A program made the translations under genes and the position numbers. Below the pieces are notes generated by a model. That model was not told where the DNA came from. It worked only from the letters and a program-made list of their open reading frames with translations, and made no database searches. A stretch of 64,000 bases of DNA from Candidatus Hebobacterum abditum (GTDB lineage Bacteria > Armatimonadota > Hebobacteria > Hebobacterales > Hebobacteraceae): contig JALGXW010000012.1 of assembly GCA_029821875.1 (NCBI GenBank), positions 1 to 64,000 on the forward strand, in the 5' to 3' direction. Of this stretch, positions 52,069 to 60,605 are shown piece after piece (positions within the stretch are counted from its first letter, which is position 1; the number at the start of each line of letters is the position of its first letter).

Positions 52069-53144
52069 GCAGCATTGTCAACGCCGCGCCAAGCGTCGCG
52101 GCCATACTCCTGGCGTTCGGGCTGATCGTGCTCGTCCATGAAGCCGGTCACTTCCTGGCCGCGCGCGCCTGCGGGATGGCCGTCTACGAGTTCTCGATCG
52201 GCTTCGGCCGGCCCCTGCTGTTCTGGTTCAGGCGCGGCCAGACTCAGTACTCCTTTCGCTTGTGGCCCTTCGTGAGCTACGTCCGCGTGGCAGGGATGGA
52301 GCCGAACGACGATCACCCACAGGGGTTCCACCGCAAGTCGCGTTTCGCCCAGGCCTTCGTGCTGGCCACTGGCTCGCTGATGAACTTCGTCCTCGCCGTT
52401 GCCATCTACGTCTTCATGGGTGCGGTCATAGGGCTGCCGGTGGGAGACAAGATGATCGAGAGAGTCGAGCCCGACACACCGGCGGCCCGCGTGGGGATTC
52501 AGCCTGGAGACCGGATCGTGGGGCTCAATGGGGATCTCGACCTGTCGCTCGACGAGATTCGAGAGCAGATACAGGACAGTCCGGGCAAGCCTATCGACCT
52601 GGAGGTCGACCGGGACGGGGAGCTTCTCACGATCGAGATTACCCCGATGACCAAGACCGGCTATGACCTGAAGGGCCTGAGGCTGACGCAAGTGCCGCTG
52701 GGGTTGGTGGGAGTCTATTTCCATACCAGTCGGCAGCGGAAGCCGATCGGTGAGTCGATTGTCCTGGGCTTCAAGCAGACTGTCGGTATGATCCAGCTTC
52801 AGGCTGCTGGGATCCTGGGCATCCTCGCCCGGAGGGTGCCGGCAGAGGCGAAAGGGCCAATCGGCGTCGTACACGTCATGTACGGGCAGGCCCAGAGTGG
52901 CTGGTTGGACTTCCTCTTCACTTTCGCCGCCATCACGATCGCGATCGGGTTCCTTAACCTGCTGCCGATTCCTCCCTTGGATGGCAGCCGTCTCGTCATC
53001 GTGGCCCTCGAGGGGATCCGGAGGAAGCCCTTCGACAAGCAGAAGGAGAGCATTGTCCACCTGATTGGCCTGGCGCTGTTCCTGGCCTTGGTCGTGCTGC
53101 TGACCTACCAGGATATTCTCGGCATAATCGCCGGTGGGGAGTAG
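52056..53144 (+). CDS. rseP: site-2 intramembrane zinc metalloprotease (RseP/RasP family)
   Basis: This enzyme cleaves membrane-embedded regulators such as anti-sigma factors. The 362-residue protein has the zinc motif HEAGH (residues 28-32) in TM1, GRPLLFWFRRGQTQYSFRLWPFVSYVRVAGM, and one PDZ domain (about 125-205). The C-terminal LLPIPPLDGSR carries the Asp ligand. A single PDZ makes it closer to RasP than to E. coli RseP, which has two. The GTG start overlaps the dxr end by 13 bp. It ends the cluster, 7 bp from a convergent gene. Confidence 0.95.
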   Translation: MDVVSSIVNAAPSVAAILLAFGLIVLVHEAGHFLAARACGMAVYEFSIGFGRPLLFWFRRGQTQYSFRLWPFVSYVRVAGMEPNDDHPQGFHRKSRFAQAFVLATGSLMNFVLAVAIYVFMGAVIGLPVGDKMIERVEPDTPAARVGIQPGDRIVGLNGDLDLSLDEIREQIQDSPGKPIDLEVDRDGELLTIEITPMTKTGYDLKGLRLTQVPLGLVGVYFHTSRQRKPIGESIVLGFKQTVGMIQLQAAGILGILARRVPAEAKGPIGVVHVMYGQAQSGWLDFLFTFAAITIAIGFLNLLPIPPLDGSRLVIVALEGIRRKPFDKQKESIVHLIGLALFLALVVLLTYQDILGIIAGGE

Positions 53145-53151
53145 CTCGGCG

Positions 53152-54237
53152 CTAGGGCGAGGAGGGCAGTTCCACCCACTTGCCCGTGCGATTCGAGGTC
53201 TCGATTGCGTCCACTACGTGAAGGGTCTGAGCCCCTTCTTGGAAGGTGGCGACACAGTCCGGCTTCTCCTCACCGCGGAGGTAGGCCGCGATGTCGCGGA
53301 ACATGCGGTTCAGCGCCTCCTCGGGACGGCCGAACTCCTTCGCTTCGATCGGCAGGTCCGTGACTCGCGCCGACTCCGGCGCGAGAGCGAGTCTGGCCGA
53401 CGGCGTGAACTCGCCCCTGCCCTGGAGCCACTGCAGCAGGGACGGCGACTCGTATATGAGCTGCCCGCGATCGCCCTCGATCTCTATCACCTGATTGCGT
53501 CTTGCGTTCCAGCTGAACTTCGCCGAGCCAATCCCCGCGCCGGCGAACTCGAGGAGAGTCCAGCACTCGTCCGGTACATCCGCTTTGCGACGTCGACCGC
53601 CCACCTCACCCGGCCGGATCGGGACAAGGGTCTTGCACCGGCCGAGCACGCGTCTGATGGGCCCGACCCACCAGGTCATGAGGTCGACGACGTGAGCGCC
53701 GAGATCGGCGACAACGCCGGCGCCGGCGAGCTTGCGCTGGAAGCGCCACCGGAGCGGCTCGTCGCGCATGTCGACACCCCAACTCGCCGTCACGCTGACG
53801 ACCCGGCCGATCTGGCCGGAGCTGGCAGCTGTCTTCATCGCGATCGAGGCCGGGGAGAAGCGATAGGGAACGAAGGTCACGTGCCTGACCCCCGCCGCCT
53901 CGGCCAGGCGATACAGGTCGGCCGCCTCCGCGCCGTTCATGGCAAGGGGCTTGTCGCAGATGACGTGCTTCCTGGCCCTGATCGCCTCGTGCACGAACTC
54001 AGCGTGAGTGCTGTTGGGAGTGACGACCGCAACCGCATCCAGATAGGGGATCTTCAGGAGATCCTCGAAGTTCCGGGTCGAGACCGGGATGCCGAACTTC
54101 TGCGCCATCGCCGCGGCCCGCTCGAGTCGGCGGCTGAAGACACCGACGATCTCGACGTCAGGATTGGATTGCATCCCGATCGCGTACTGCTCCCCAAACC
54201 CGGTGCCCGCTATGGCTACCCTCAGCTTCTGTGCCAC
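53152..54237 (-). CDS. Gfo/Idh/MocA-family oxidoreductase
   Basis: This 361-residue NAD(P)-dependent sugar/polyol dehydrogenase-type protein has the Rossmann start LRVAIAGTGFGEQYA. It then has AVAVVTPNSTHAEFV, the family EKP motif variant HVICDKPLAMN, and the C-terminal beta domain with GGVVADLGAHVVDLMTWW, where Asp and His are the usual catalytic positions. The GTG at 54237 is chosen because AGGAG precedes it and a promoter lies 40 bp upstream; the longer frame is non-coding in look. The substrate is unknown. Confidence 0.9.
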   Translation of the reverse strand: MAQKLRVAIAGTGFGEQYAIGMQSNPDVEIVGVFSRRLERAAAMAQKFGIPVSTRNFEDLLKIPYLDAVAVVTPNSTHAEFVHEAIRARKHVICDKPLAMNGAEAADLYRLAEAAGVRHVTFVPYRFSPASIAMKTAASSGQIGRVVSVTASWGVDMRDEPLRWRFQRKLAGAGVVADLGAHVVDLMTWWVGPIRRVLGRCKTLVPIRPGEVGGRRRKADVPDECWTLLEFAGAGIGSAKFSWNARRNQVIEIEGDRGQLIYESPSLLQWLQGRGEFTPSARLALAPESARVTDLPIEAKEFGRPEEALNRMFRDIAAYLRGEEKPDCVATFQEGAQTLHVVDAIETSNRTGKWVELPSSP

Positions 54238-54280
54238 CCCGTGTCTCCTCGCCCTGCTCGGGAAGATGACGACGGCCCGC

Positions 54281-54291
54281 ATTATAGCACA
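54281..54291 (-). promoter_or_regulatory. extended -10 for the Gfo/Idh/MocA gene
   Basis: Read on the minus strand the site is TGTGC followed by consensus TATAAT (54286-54281). The -35 region is poor. It shares the TGTGCTA core with the hslU and rpsB promoters. Confidence 0.5.
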
Positions 54292-54482
54292 GACTCGGCT
54301 GCGACCTCGGAGGGGCGCCTGAAGTGAGGTTTCCGGGAATGGGGGGCACAGATCGGCGGCCTGAGCCGACCCGAAGCGGCTTCCCGCGTGCAGGCAGGGG
54401 CCGTTGGTGGCAGTAAGCAGCCATCGGGAGGTCAGGTTCAAACGCCCGCGGGTACACGCTCAGCGGCCGGGGCGGCCCGCGA

Positions 54483-54758
54483 CTACTCCCGGGTCACTCC
54501 TCGGATGGTGATGACTGAGTTCCGCGTGCCAAACTCGTTTGGCGCGGACTCAGCCTTCGGGTCCTCGATCCACTCACCGTCGACCATGAACTTGTATTCA
54601 TACCTGCCCGGCGGCAGCGACACCATGGCTGCGAAGGTTCTGCTCCGCGGCTTCATGCGGTCCATGACGAGAGGCCGGGCCTGCCAGTCGGTGAAATCTC
54701 CTACCAACTTCACATCTTTTGCCCTGCGCGCAAGAAGGCTGAAAAGGATCCGTTTCAT
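54483..54758 (-). CDS. stand-alone CBM48/AMPK-type glycogen-binding protein
   Basis: This 91-residue protein is one early-set Ig-like domain. VKLVGDFTDWQ, MVSLPPGRYEYKFMVDGEWIEDPKA and APNEFGTRNSVITI match the CBM48/AMPK glycogen-binding module almost from end to end. GGAGGAG lies about 6 nt before the ATG at 54758. The longer frame upstream adds 18 unlikely residues. It is not fused to any enzyme, and no glycogen gene is near. It may bind alpha-glucan or act as a scaffold or sensor. Confidence 0.85.
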   Translation of the reverse strand: MKRILFSLLARRAKDVKLVGDFTDWQARPLVMDRMKPRSRTFAAMVSLPPGRYEYKFMVDGEWIEDPKAESAPNEFGTRNSVITIRGVTRE

Positions 54759-54983
54759 GCCCACTCCTCCACTGATCCCCAGCGCTCGGGGACTCCTCGG
54801 AGACGCTACCAATCCTCATCAGTGGTGTCAACAAAGGGCCCTCGCGCGCTGTTCGATTGCCTCTACATGCGGCACCGATCTCCCTTTCATGCCGTCCACG
54901 CTCCCGCGCGCCGATTCGACGGCAACGGAGGAGAACCATGGGCAGTCGAGGTAAAGGCAGAGGAGAAGCTGGGGGCTGCAGCC

Positions 54984-56597
54984 ATGGCAGAACTGAGCGG
55001 AAGAGCGGACATCATCATACGTAACGGTCGTGTTGTGGACGGCACGGGTGCATCGGCCAGGCGCGCGGACGTCGCGGTGAAGGACAAACGCATCGTCGCG
55101 CTGGGCGAGCTCGGCCACGCGGAAGCCGAATCGGTGCTCGACGCGACGGGCCTTGCAGTAGCGCCGGGCTTCATCGACATGCACACCCACTCCGACCTGT
55201 CGCTCTTGATCAACCCGCGGGCGGAGAGCAAGCTGCGTCAGGGAGTGACCACCGAGGTCATCGGGCAGTGCGGCTTCTCTCCTGCGCCGGCGCCGGGGCC
55301 GCGAGCCGATGCTGTCCGGGCCATCTTCGGGGTGTGGGGGAAGGAGGTGGACTGGAGCTGGGGCTCCTATGGCGAGTACCTCGACGCCCTCCGAGAGGCC
55401 GGCACGTCTGTCAACGTAGTGCCCGTGGTGGGGCACGGCGTGCTGCGAACCGGCGTGATGGGGGAGGAGAACCGGCCGCCGTCGGCGGCCGAACTCGACG
55501 AGATGCGGGCCGCGGTACGGCGGGCAATGGAGGAGGGCGCACTCGGCATGTCGAGCGGCCTCGCCTACGCGCCCGGGATGTTTGCAGATACGGAAGAGCT
55601 AACTGCGCTGGCGGCGGAGGTAGGTGTGCTGGGTGGGATCTACTTCAGCCACATCCGAGGAGAGGACGAGAGACTGTCGACTGCTGTCTCGGAGGCAATC
55701 GAGACGGGTCGGCGGGCGGCCGTTCGGGTCCAGATCTCACATCTGAAGGCCGAAGGCCAGAGGAACTGGGGCAGCACGGAGGCGGCTCTGGAGCTCATCG
55801 ACAGGGCCGGAGCGGATGGCGTTGACGTAGGCTTCGACGCCTATCCCTACATAGCATGGAATACAGGTCTGGCCCAGCTCCTGCCCGCGTGGGCTCGTGA
55901 GGGAGGGCGTGAGGCTGTTCTCAGCCGCCTCAGGGAGCCCGCCATGCAGGTGCGCCTCGTCGGTGAGTTGGCGGACGCCGCCCAGGCGGACCCTGGTCGT
56001 TGGGAACGCCGCTTGCTCGCCTCAGCAGGCACGGAGGCGAACCGTCCGCTCCAGGGGAAGACGATCGCCGAGATCGCCAGGCTCCGTGGCAGGCCGCCGG
56101 AGCAAACCGTGCTGGACTTGCTCATTGAGGAGAAGACTGACGCCGGTATGGTAGGCTTCGGAATGAGCGAGGAGGACGTGTGGCGCGTCCTCGCACACCC
56201 GTTGGCAACCATCGGCTCGGACTCCGCCTCTCAGGCCCCCTACGCGGTGTTGGGCAAGTCGCACCCCCATCCGCGGACGTACGGCACGTTTGCGCGCGTG
56301 CTCGGGCACTACGCCCGGGAGCAGGGGCTGTTTCCGCTCGAAGAGGCGGTGGCCAAGATGACCGGCCGCGCGGCCGCGCGCCTCGGCCTGAGCGATCGCG
56401 GAATCATCGCGCCAGGCATGGCGGCCGACATCGTCGTCTTCGATCCGCAGACGATCGTAGACAAGGCCACTTTTGAGAAGCCGCACCAGTATGCGGCCGG
56501 TGTGCGCTGGGTCATCGTCAATGGGGTGGTGGAACTGGACGGCGGCGAGCACCGAGAGAAGCGGCCGGGGAAGGTGCTGGTCCGTTCACGTCCGTAG
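54984..56597 (+). CDS. N-acyl-D-amino-acid deacylase (D-aminoacylase)-like amidohydrolase
   Basis: This 537-residue amidohydrolase begins ADIIIRNGRVVDGTGA. It has the metal site GFIDMHTHSD, the conserved GQCGFSPAPAPG, VGHGVLRTGVMG, HIRGEDERL, SHLKAEGQRNWG, GFDAYPYI and GSDSAS. It ends with GIIAPGMAADIVVFDPQTI, as in D-aminoacylases. It hydrolyses N-acyl-D-amino acids or related dipeptides (family knowledge; the substrate here is inferred). An AGGAGAAG lies 13 nt before the chosen ATG. It is divergent from the CBM48 gene. Confidence 0.9.
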   Translation: MAELSGRADIIIRNGRVVDGTGASARRADVAVKDKRIVALGELGHAEAESVLDATGLAVAPGFIDMHTHSDLSLLINPRAESKLRQGVTTEVIGQCGFSPAPAPGPRADAVRAIFGVWGKEVDWSWGSYGEYLDALREAGTSVNVVPVVGHGVLRTGVMGEENRPPSAAELDEMRAAVRRAMEEGALGMSSGLAYAPGMFADTEELTALAAEVGVLGGIYFSHIRGEDERLSTAVSEAIETGRRAAVRVQISHLKAEGQRNWGSTEAALELIDRAGADGVDVGFDAYPYIAWNTGLAQLLPAWAREGGREAVLSRLREPAMQVRLVGELADAAQADPGRWERRLLASAGTEANRPLQGKTIAEIARLRGRPPEQTVLDLLIEEKTDAGMVGFGMSEEDVWRVLAHPLATIGSDSASQAPYAVLGKSHPHPRTYGTFARVLGHYAREQGLFPLEEAVAKMTGRAAARLGLSDRGIIAPGMAADIVVFDPQTIVDKATFEKPHQYAAGVRWVIVNGVVELDGGEHREKRPGKVLVRSRP

Positions 56598-56655
56598 ACA
56601 CGGCGGCCAGTACCAAGGCGCTGCCCGCCCGAGTAGTTCTCGCGTTGACGGAGCG

Positions 56656-57750
56656 CTACTCGATCTCCTCGGTCTCGTACTGCCTGCTTCCGAGCCCGAT
56701 CTCGGCCGCTGTCTCGACCTGCAGGTAGGGATCCTTGCGCCAGATCTTCCAGAAGAGATGGCCCTCTTCCTCGGCCATCTTGATCTGGTCTGGCAAGGCC
56801 CCCTCGATGTAGTTCTCGTGCTTGATGGAATCGAGAGCGGCCTGCTCGACGGAGACGATGTCGTCGGATGCCATGATCCCGATGTCAGGCACCAGCGACG
56901 GAGTGCTGAAGCCCCAGCAGTCGCACAAGGGGGTGATACTCGTCAGCACCGTGATGTAGAAGATGCGGTTGGGCTCGAAGGTATCGAGCACGGCTTTCGT
57001 CGTCCTGGCCATGCCCTCCTGGAAGTAGCGAATGCCTTCCTCGCGGATCTCTATGGCGTGCTCGGGGCACGAGGTCACACAGTGCATGCAGTAGCGGCAG
57101 TGGTGCAGGAAGACGTTGAACTCGCCCTCGTCGCTGAAGGAGATCGCGCCGCCGGGGCAGTTCTCCTGGCAAATGTAGCAGTGCCGACAGGCCTCCTTGT
57201 CCCAGGAGAACTCTGTGTCCATGAGGGCGTGAATCCATCCCCGCGTCTCCACGCTCACACACCCCATGGCGATGTTCTTGATCGCGCCGCCGAAGCCGCA
57301 GTGTCCGTGCCCCTTGCCGTGGCTGAACACGATCATCGCGTCGGCATCTGCGATGTTCCCCGAGACCTGGATCTTCTCGAGCGAGCGGTAGCCGATCTCC
57401 TTCTCGACACAGTACTTGTCGGCGACCCCGCCGACCGGGATGATGGGTGCGCCGATCACCTCCTCGGTGTAGCCCCGTGCCTTGGCTGCTGACATCGAGA
57501 AGGACCCGTCGGTGCAGAACGGCTCCGCGCCGGCATCCTTCAGGCGGGACACCAGGAGACGGGCGAAGAGGGGATGAATCGTGGTATAGCCGAGATGACC
57601 TCCCACATGCATCTTCACGGCTACCCGCTTCTCGTCGAACATCGACTTCAGGTCGATCTTGTCGAGCATTCTGCCGAACTTCGCGGGCAGCGTGTCGTCG
57701 GCAGAGAGCTTCGTCACCTTCGCTGATGCGAAGTACACCTTACTTGACAT
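56656..57750 (-). CDS. DUF362 protein with two 4Fe-4S clusters
   Basis: This 364-residue protein joins a DUF362 domain (VYFASAKV, VAVKMHVGGHLGYTTIHP, FSHGKGHGHCGFGGAIKNIAMGC) to a ferredoxin-like segment. That segment has two cluster motifs, CRHCYICQENCPGG and CRYCMHCVTSCPEHA, at about residues 190-235. It ends with a second half of the DUF362 fold. Such proteins are presumed redox proteins of unknown substrate. The ATG at 57750 has GGAG 10 nt upstream, and a promoter lies about 150 bp away. The longer frame upstream is rejected. Confidence 0.88.
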   Translation of the reverse strand: MSSKVYFASAKVTKLSADDTLPAKFGRMLDKIDLKSMFDEKRVAVKMHVGGHLGYTTIHPLFARLLVSRLKDAGAEPFCTDGSFSMSAAKARGYTEEVIGAPIIPVGGVADKYCVEKEIGYRSLEKIQVSGNIADADAMIVFSHGKGHGHCGFGGAIKNIAMGCVSVETRGWIHALMDTEFSWDKEACRHCYICQENCPGGAISFSDEGEFNVFLHHCRYCMHCVTSCPEHAIEIREEGIRYFQEGMARTTKAVLDTFEPNRIFYITVLTSITPLCDCWGFSTPSLVPDIGIMASDDIVSVEQAALDSIKHENYIEGALPDQIKMAEEEGHLFWKIWRKDPYLQVETAAEIGLGSRQYETEEIE

Positions 57751-58175
57751 GGTTTCACTACTCCGTGCTGTTCTGGCAGTGGCCCGGCAGGTGCTCGTTT
57801 GACGCATCCAGCCGTGCGCCTTCAGAGACCTCACACCGTGCCTCAGGCCATAGACGACCGGGCGACAAACCGTCTCTCGCCCGGTCGGCCTGTGGCGACT
57901 CTATCATGGCGTCGGACGGAGTGTCAACATCGGAAGGCTCCGCTTTGTGCACGCGTCACAGGAAGCCGACCACTGCATAGCTCTGCCGACGGAGATGCGG
58001 GCGGCCGGCCGAGGGGAGGGGGCGCATATTGGATGCACCGGCCGACGATAGATGCTCCTGGCGTCGTTTCGGCCAAGTTGCGGAGATGAGCAGGCAGGGA
58101 GCGCCCGGATACTGGGCGAAGCACTGGGCAACCGGCGAGACCGCGGCTTGGCTGCGGCGGACTCGGAGAGGCCAG
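57751..58175. other. divergent intergenic stretch, no gene recognised
   Basis: This 425-bp gap separates the minus-strand DUF362 gene from the plus-strand HhH protein gene. Apart from the promoter at 57898-57927 I saw no gene; short frames lack ribosome sites. Confidence 0.5.
57898..57927 (-). promoter_or_regulatory. sigma70-like promoter for the DUF362 gene
   Basis: Read on the minus strand, consensus TTGACA (57927-57922) and TAGAGT (57903-57898) are 18 bp apart, and TG one base before the -10 makes it extended. Confidence 0.6.
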
Positions 58176-58799
58176 ATGAGCGAGAAGAGTGGATTCGATG
58201 GGCTGGGAATAGACCGCAGCGCAGTGGATGCGCTTGGGCGCGCTGATATCCACACCCCACAGCAGCTGAGCGAAGCCGATGCTGAGGCCGTGGCGATGGC
58301 TTCGGGCATTCCGGCCGAGCGCATTCGCGACTGGCAGCAGCGGGCGCGGAAGGCCGGGGCGAAGCCGGCTACGAGCCCCGTTGCGAAGGGCTGGCTCATA
58401 GGGATCGTCGGTGTGGCCCTCGCGCTCGTGCTTGGCTGGATCCTCATGTCCATTGGCTCCGCCCGCATACGCGAGGCCGCTCAAGCCAAGGCGACGGCGG
58501 AGTCCAAACTCGAGATCGCGGTGTCGTTCGTGGCAGCTGATGCGGTCGAGGAGATCAGGAAGGCGCGACTGGCGCTCCACAACAACAACTGGGGCAGTGC
58601 GGCGACAACGCTGTCGAGGGTGGAGGACAAGATAACCATCATGGGGCAGATCGCTGCCAGTAGCCGAAGGGGGGAGATCGACACGCTGCGGGGCGAGCTG
58701 GCGGAGCTGCAGCAGGCCGTGAGCGATCAATCGAAGGACACGACAGAGCGACTCGACGCGCTGGAGGCGTCTCTGGCCGCGTTGACTCAGCAGGAGTAG
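58176..58799 (+). CDS. membrane protein with HhH (DUF4332-like) head and coiled-coil tail
   Basis: This 207-residue protein has three parts. A helix-hairpin-helix-like N-terminal domain (about residues 8-58: VDALGRADIHTPQQLSEADAEAVAMASGI) comes first. One TM helix follows (WLIGIVGVALALVLGWILMSI). The tail is a long alpha-helical region with heptad character (LRGELAELQQAVSDQSKDTTERLDALEASL). The ATG has GAGAGG upstream. It is convergent with the PNPOx-like gene, 12 bp apart. The function is unknown. Confidence 0.78.
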   Translation: MSEKSGFDGLGIDRSAVDALGRADIHTPQQLSEADAEAVAMASGIPAERIRDWQQRARKAGAKPATSPVAKGWLIGIVGVALALVLGWILMSIGSARIREAAQAKATAESKLEIAVSFVAADAVEEIRKARLALHNNNWGSAATTLSRVEDKITIMGQIAASSRRGEIDTLRGELAELQQAVSDQSKDTTERLDALEASLAALTQQE

Positions 58800-58811
58800 G
58801 CCCCGGCAGCG

Positions 58812-59360
58812 CTATGTTCGCGGCACGTTGCGCTTGCCGCTCCAGGAGTCGATATCGAGGCGGTAGACTGCCGTCCGCGCGAGGCCCTCGGGCTTGATGG
58901 GCTCGTAGCCCTCGCCGCATTGAAGTTCGGAGAAGTACTTCTCCAGGAGCAGACGCAAGCCGCGAGTCGCCTCTTCCTCGTCTTCGAGCACGCGAACTTC
59001 CCCAAAGGCAGTCACGCTCTCGTACTCGACGTCGAAACCTGATGCCCTCCCGGACGGAAGGAGCTTCCCCATGGTGAAGGCATTGAGGCAGATGCGCGGG
59101 TTTTGCGCGACGTTGGAGAAGAGTCGTCCGGCACGTCCGGTATGGAAGTAGATGCAGTGCGACCGCGCATCGTAGGCGAAGATCAGCGGCGTCGCGAAGG
59201 GCTGACCGCCCGACTCGCTGGCAACGGTGCAATTCACCGCGGCCTCGAGGAACGAACGTATCCACGCTTCGTCCGCCACCGCACGGTCTCGTCGCCTGAC
59301 GCGGCTAATGTCCTGTCCCTCTCTCCCCGGGAGATCTTGGGAGCCTCCATTGTGATCCAT
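58812..59360 (-). CDS. pyridoxamine 5'-phosphate oxidase-like flavin-binding protein
   Basis: This 182-residue split-barrel protein belongs to the PNPOx-like/NimA-like group. Segments CTVASESGGQPFATPLIFAYD, IYFHTGRAGRLFSNVAQNPRICLNAF, YESVTAFGEVRVLEDEEEA and YRLDIDSWSGKR match the FMN-binding fold. It is too divergent for true PdxH. It could bind FMN, F420 or heme and act in detoxification. GGAG lies about 10 nt before the ATG. Confidence 0.87.
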   Translation of the reverse strand: MDHNGGSQDLPGREGQDISRVRRRDRAVADEAWIRSFLEAAVNCTVASESGGQPFATPLIFAYDARSHCIYFHTGRAGRLFSNVAQNPRICLNAFTMGKLLPSGRASGFDVEYESVTAFGEVRVLEDEEEATRGLRLLLEKYFSELQCGEGYEPIKPEGLARTAVYRLDIDSWSGKRNVPRT

Positions 59361-59423
59361 CGCGTCGGCACTCCTCTTGAGGATTGGCGGTGCGCGCCAG
59401 GGCCAGCTGGCGCGAGGAAAGCA

Positions 59424-59452
59424 AGCCGCCCGGGCTGTTTCGCCGGGCGGCT
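59424..59452 (-). terminator. terminator after the broken oxidoreductase gene
   Basis: A 10-bp perfect stem (59424-59433 with 59443-59452) has a 9-nt loop containing GTTTC. In the minus direction it is followed by TGCTTTCC. It lies 26 bp past the stop of the gene ending at 59479. Confidence 0.65.
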
Positions 59453-59478
59453 GTTGGTCTACTCGGCTCCAGCGCGAG

Positions 59479-60440
59479 CTACAGCGTGACGACCTTGCCT
59501 GACTCCATGGAGTTGGTGGCCGCCAGGCAGAGCTCGACGGCGAACTTCGCCTCCTCGGCCGTCACAGTGGCCGGCTTCTCGCCCTTGTCCAGGCAGTCGA
59601 CAAAGTAGTTGACCTCCACGAAGTACCCGCCGAGGGCCTCGATATTGCCAGCCGTGCCCGCGGACCCTACCGACGGGACTTCGGGCTGCGGCACCTCGGG
59701 GTGGGCGACGCCCCCATCTGCCGCCGCAACGAGGACGCTCGGCGCCAGCCGCGAGCTGAACTCGATCGTGCCGCCTTCGAGGTGGATCTTGAGGCCCATC
59801 GTGAAGGGGAACTCGGCCGCCATCTCCAGGCAGCCCTCGGCGAACCCGACGCCTCCCCCGGCGTGGCCGGTCGTCGTCGTGAAGACAGTGTCCAGACCGC
59901 CTGTCTTCGTCTTTACCCCGCTCGCGTAGATCGCCTTAGGCTTCCCAAGCATCCAGGCGATGAGGTCGAGGTCATGGATGTGCAGGTCGAGCACGGCTCC
60001 GCCGCTGAGCTTCGGGTCGAAGAGCCACTCGTTCCAGGACCAAGTGGGCGGAGGCGACAGCCGCGTCGCGCTCATCCACTTGATTGCCCTGTCATGAACT
60101 CCACGCCGGCCTTCTGGGCGGCCGCTATCATCGCGTCGCAGTCGGCAGGAGTAAGGGCCATGGGTTTCTCGCAAAGGACATGCTTCTTCGCCGCGGCCGC
60201 CGCCTCGACCGCCTCTCGGTGGAGGTAAGTGGGCATGCAGATGTCCACCATGTCGATATCCGAGGCAAGCATCTCCTCCAAAGATGCATACGCCGTGGCG
60301 CCGTACATATCGGCGAACTTCGTGCGCCGATCCTCCTCGGGATCGCAAACCGCTGCCAGCTCGGCATTGGGAATCGCGGCGTGGCACTGGGCGTGGGTGC
60401 CGCCCATGAACCCTAGTCCGGCAAGTCCAACACGGACCAT
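59479..60440 (-). pseudogene. Gfo/Idh/MocA oxidoreductase broken by internal deletion and frameshift
   Basis: The first half (60440 down to about 60082) encodes VRVGLAGLGFMGGTHAQCHA, HVLCEKPMAL and GVEFMTGQ, then stops in frame (end 60072). The second half continues in another frame from about 60092 with AIKWMSATRLSPPPTW, GGAVLDLHIHDLDLIAWML and the normal C-terminus. In relatives about 25 residues lie between these points, so a deletion of about 70-80 bp plus a frame shift is inferred at 60082-60092. Each half alone lacks either the NAD fold or the substrate domain. An intact paralogue is at 53152-54237. The start has AAGGAAGG upstream. Confidence 0.82.
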
Positions 60441-60605
60441 TGAGCCAACCCCCTTCCTTTCTGTCGCAGGCGCAACAGCGCCCGAAGCAACGGGATTCTA
60501 TTGCTCCCGCCGCGAGGTGTCAAGCGCCGACGCGAGCGCGCGCGGCTGGCGAACGGATGCAGTTGACGATATACCGCGGGAGCGAGCGAACCCCTGCAGC
60601 GGCGA

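Noticed and set aside
54939-55025. Short frame from ATG 54939 with a good AGGAG site
   Set aside because: Only 28 codons, composed mainly of Gly/Arg/Ser/His, overlapping the D-aminoacylase start in another frame; probably chance, though a leader peptide cannot be excluded.
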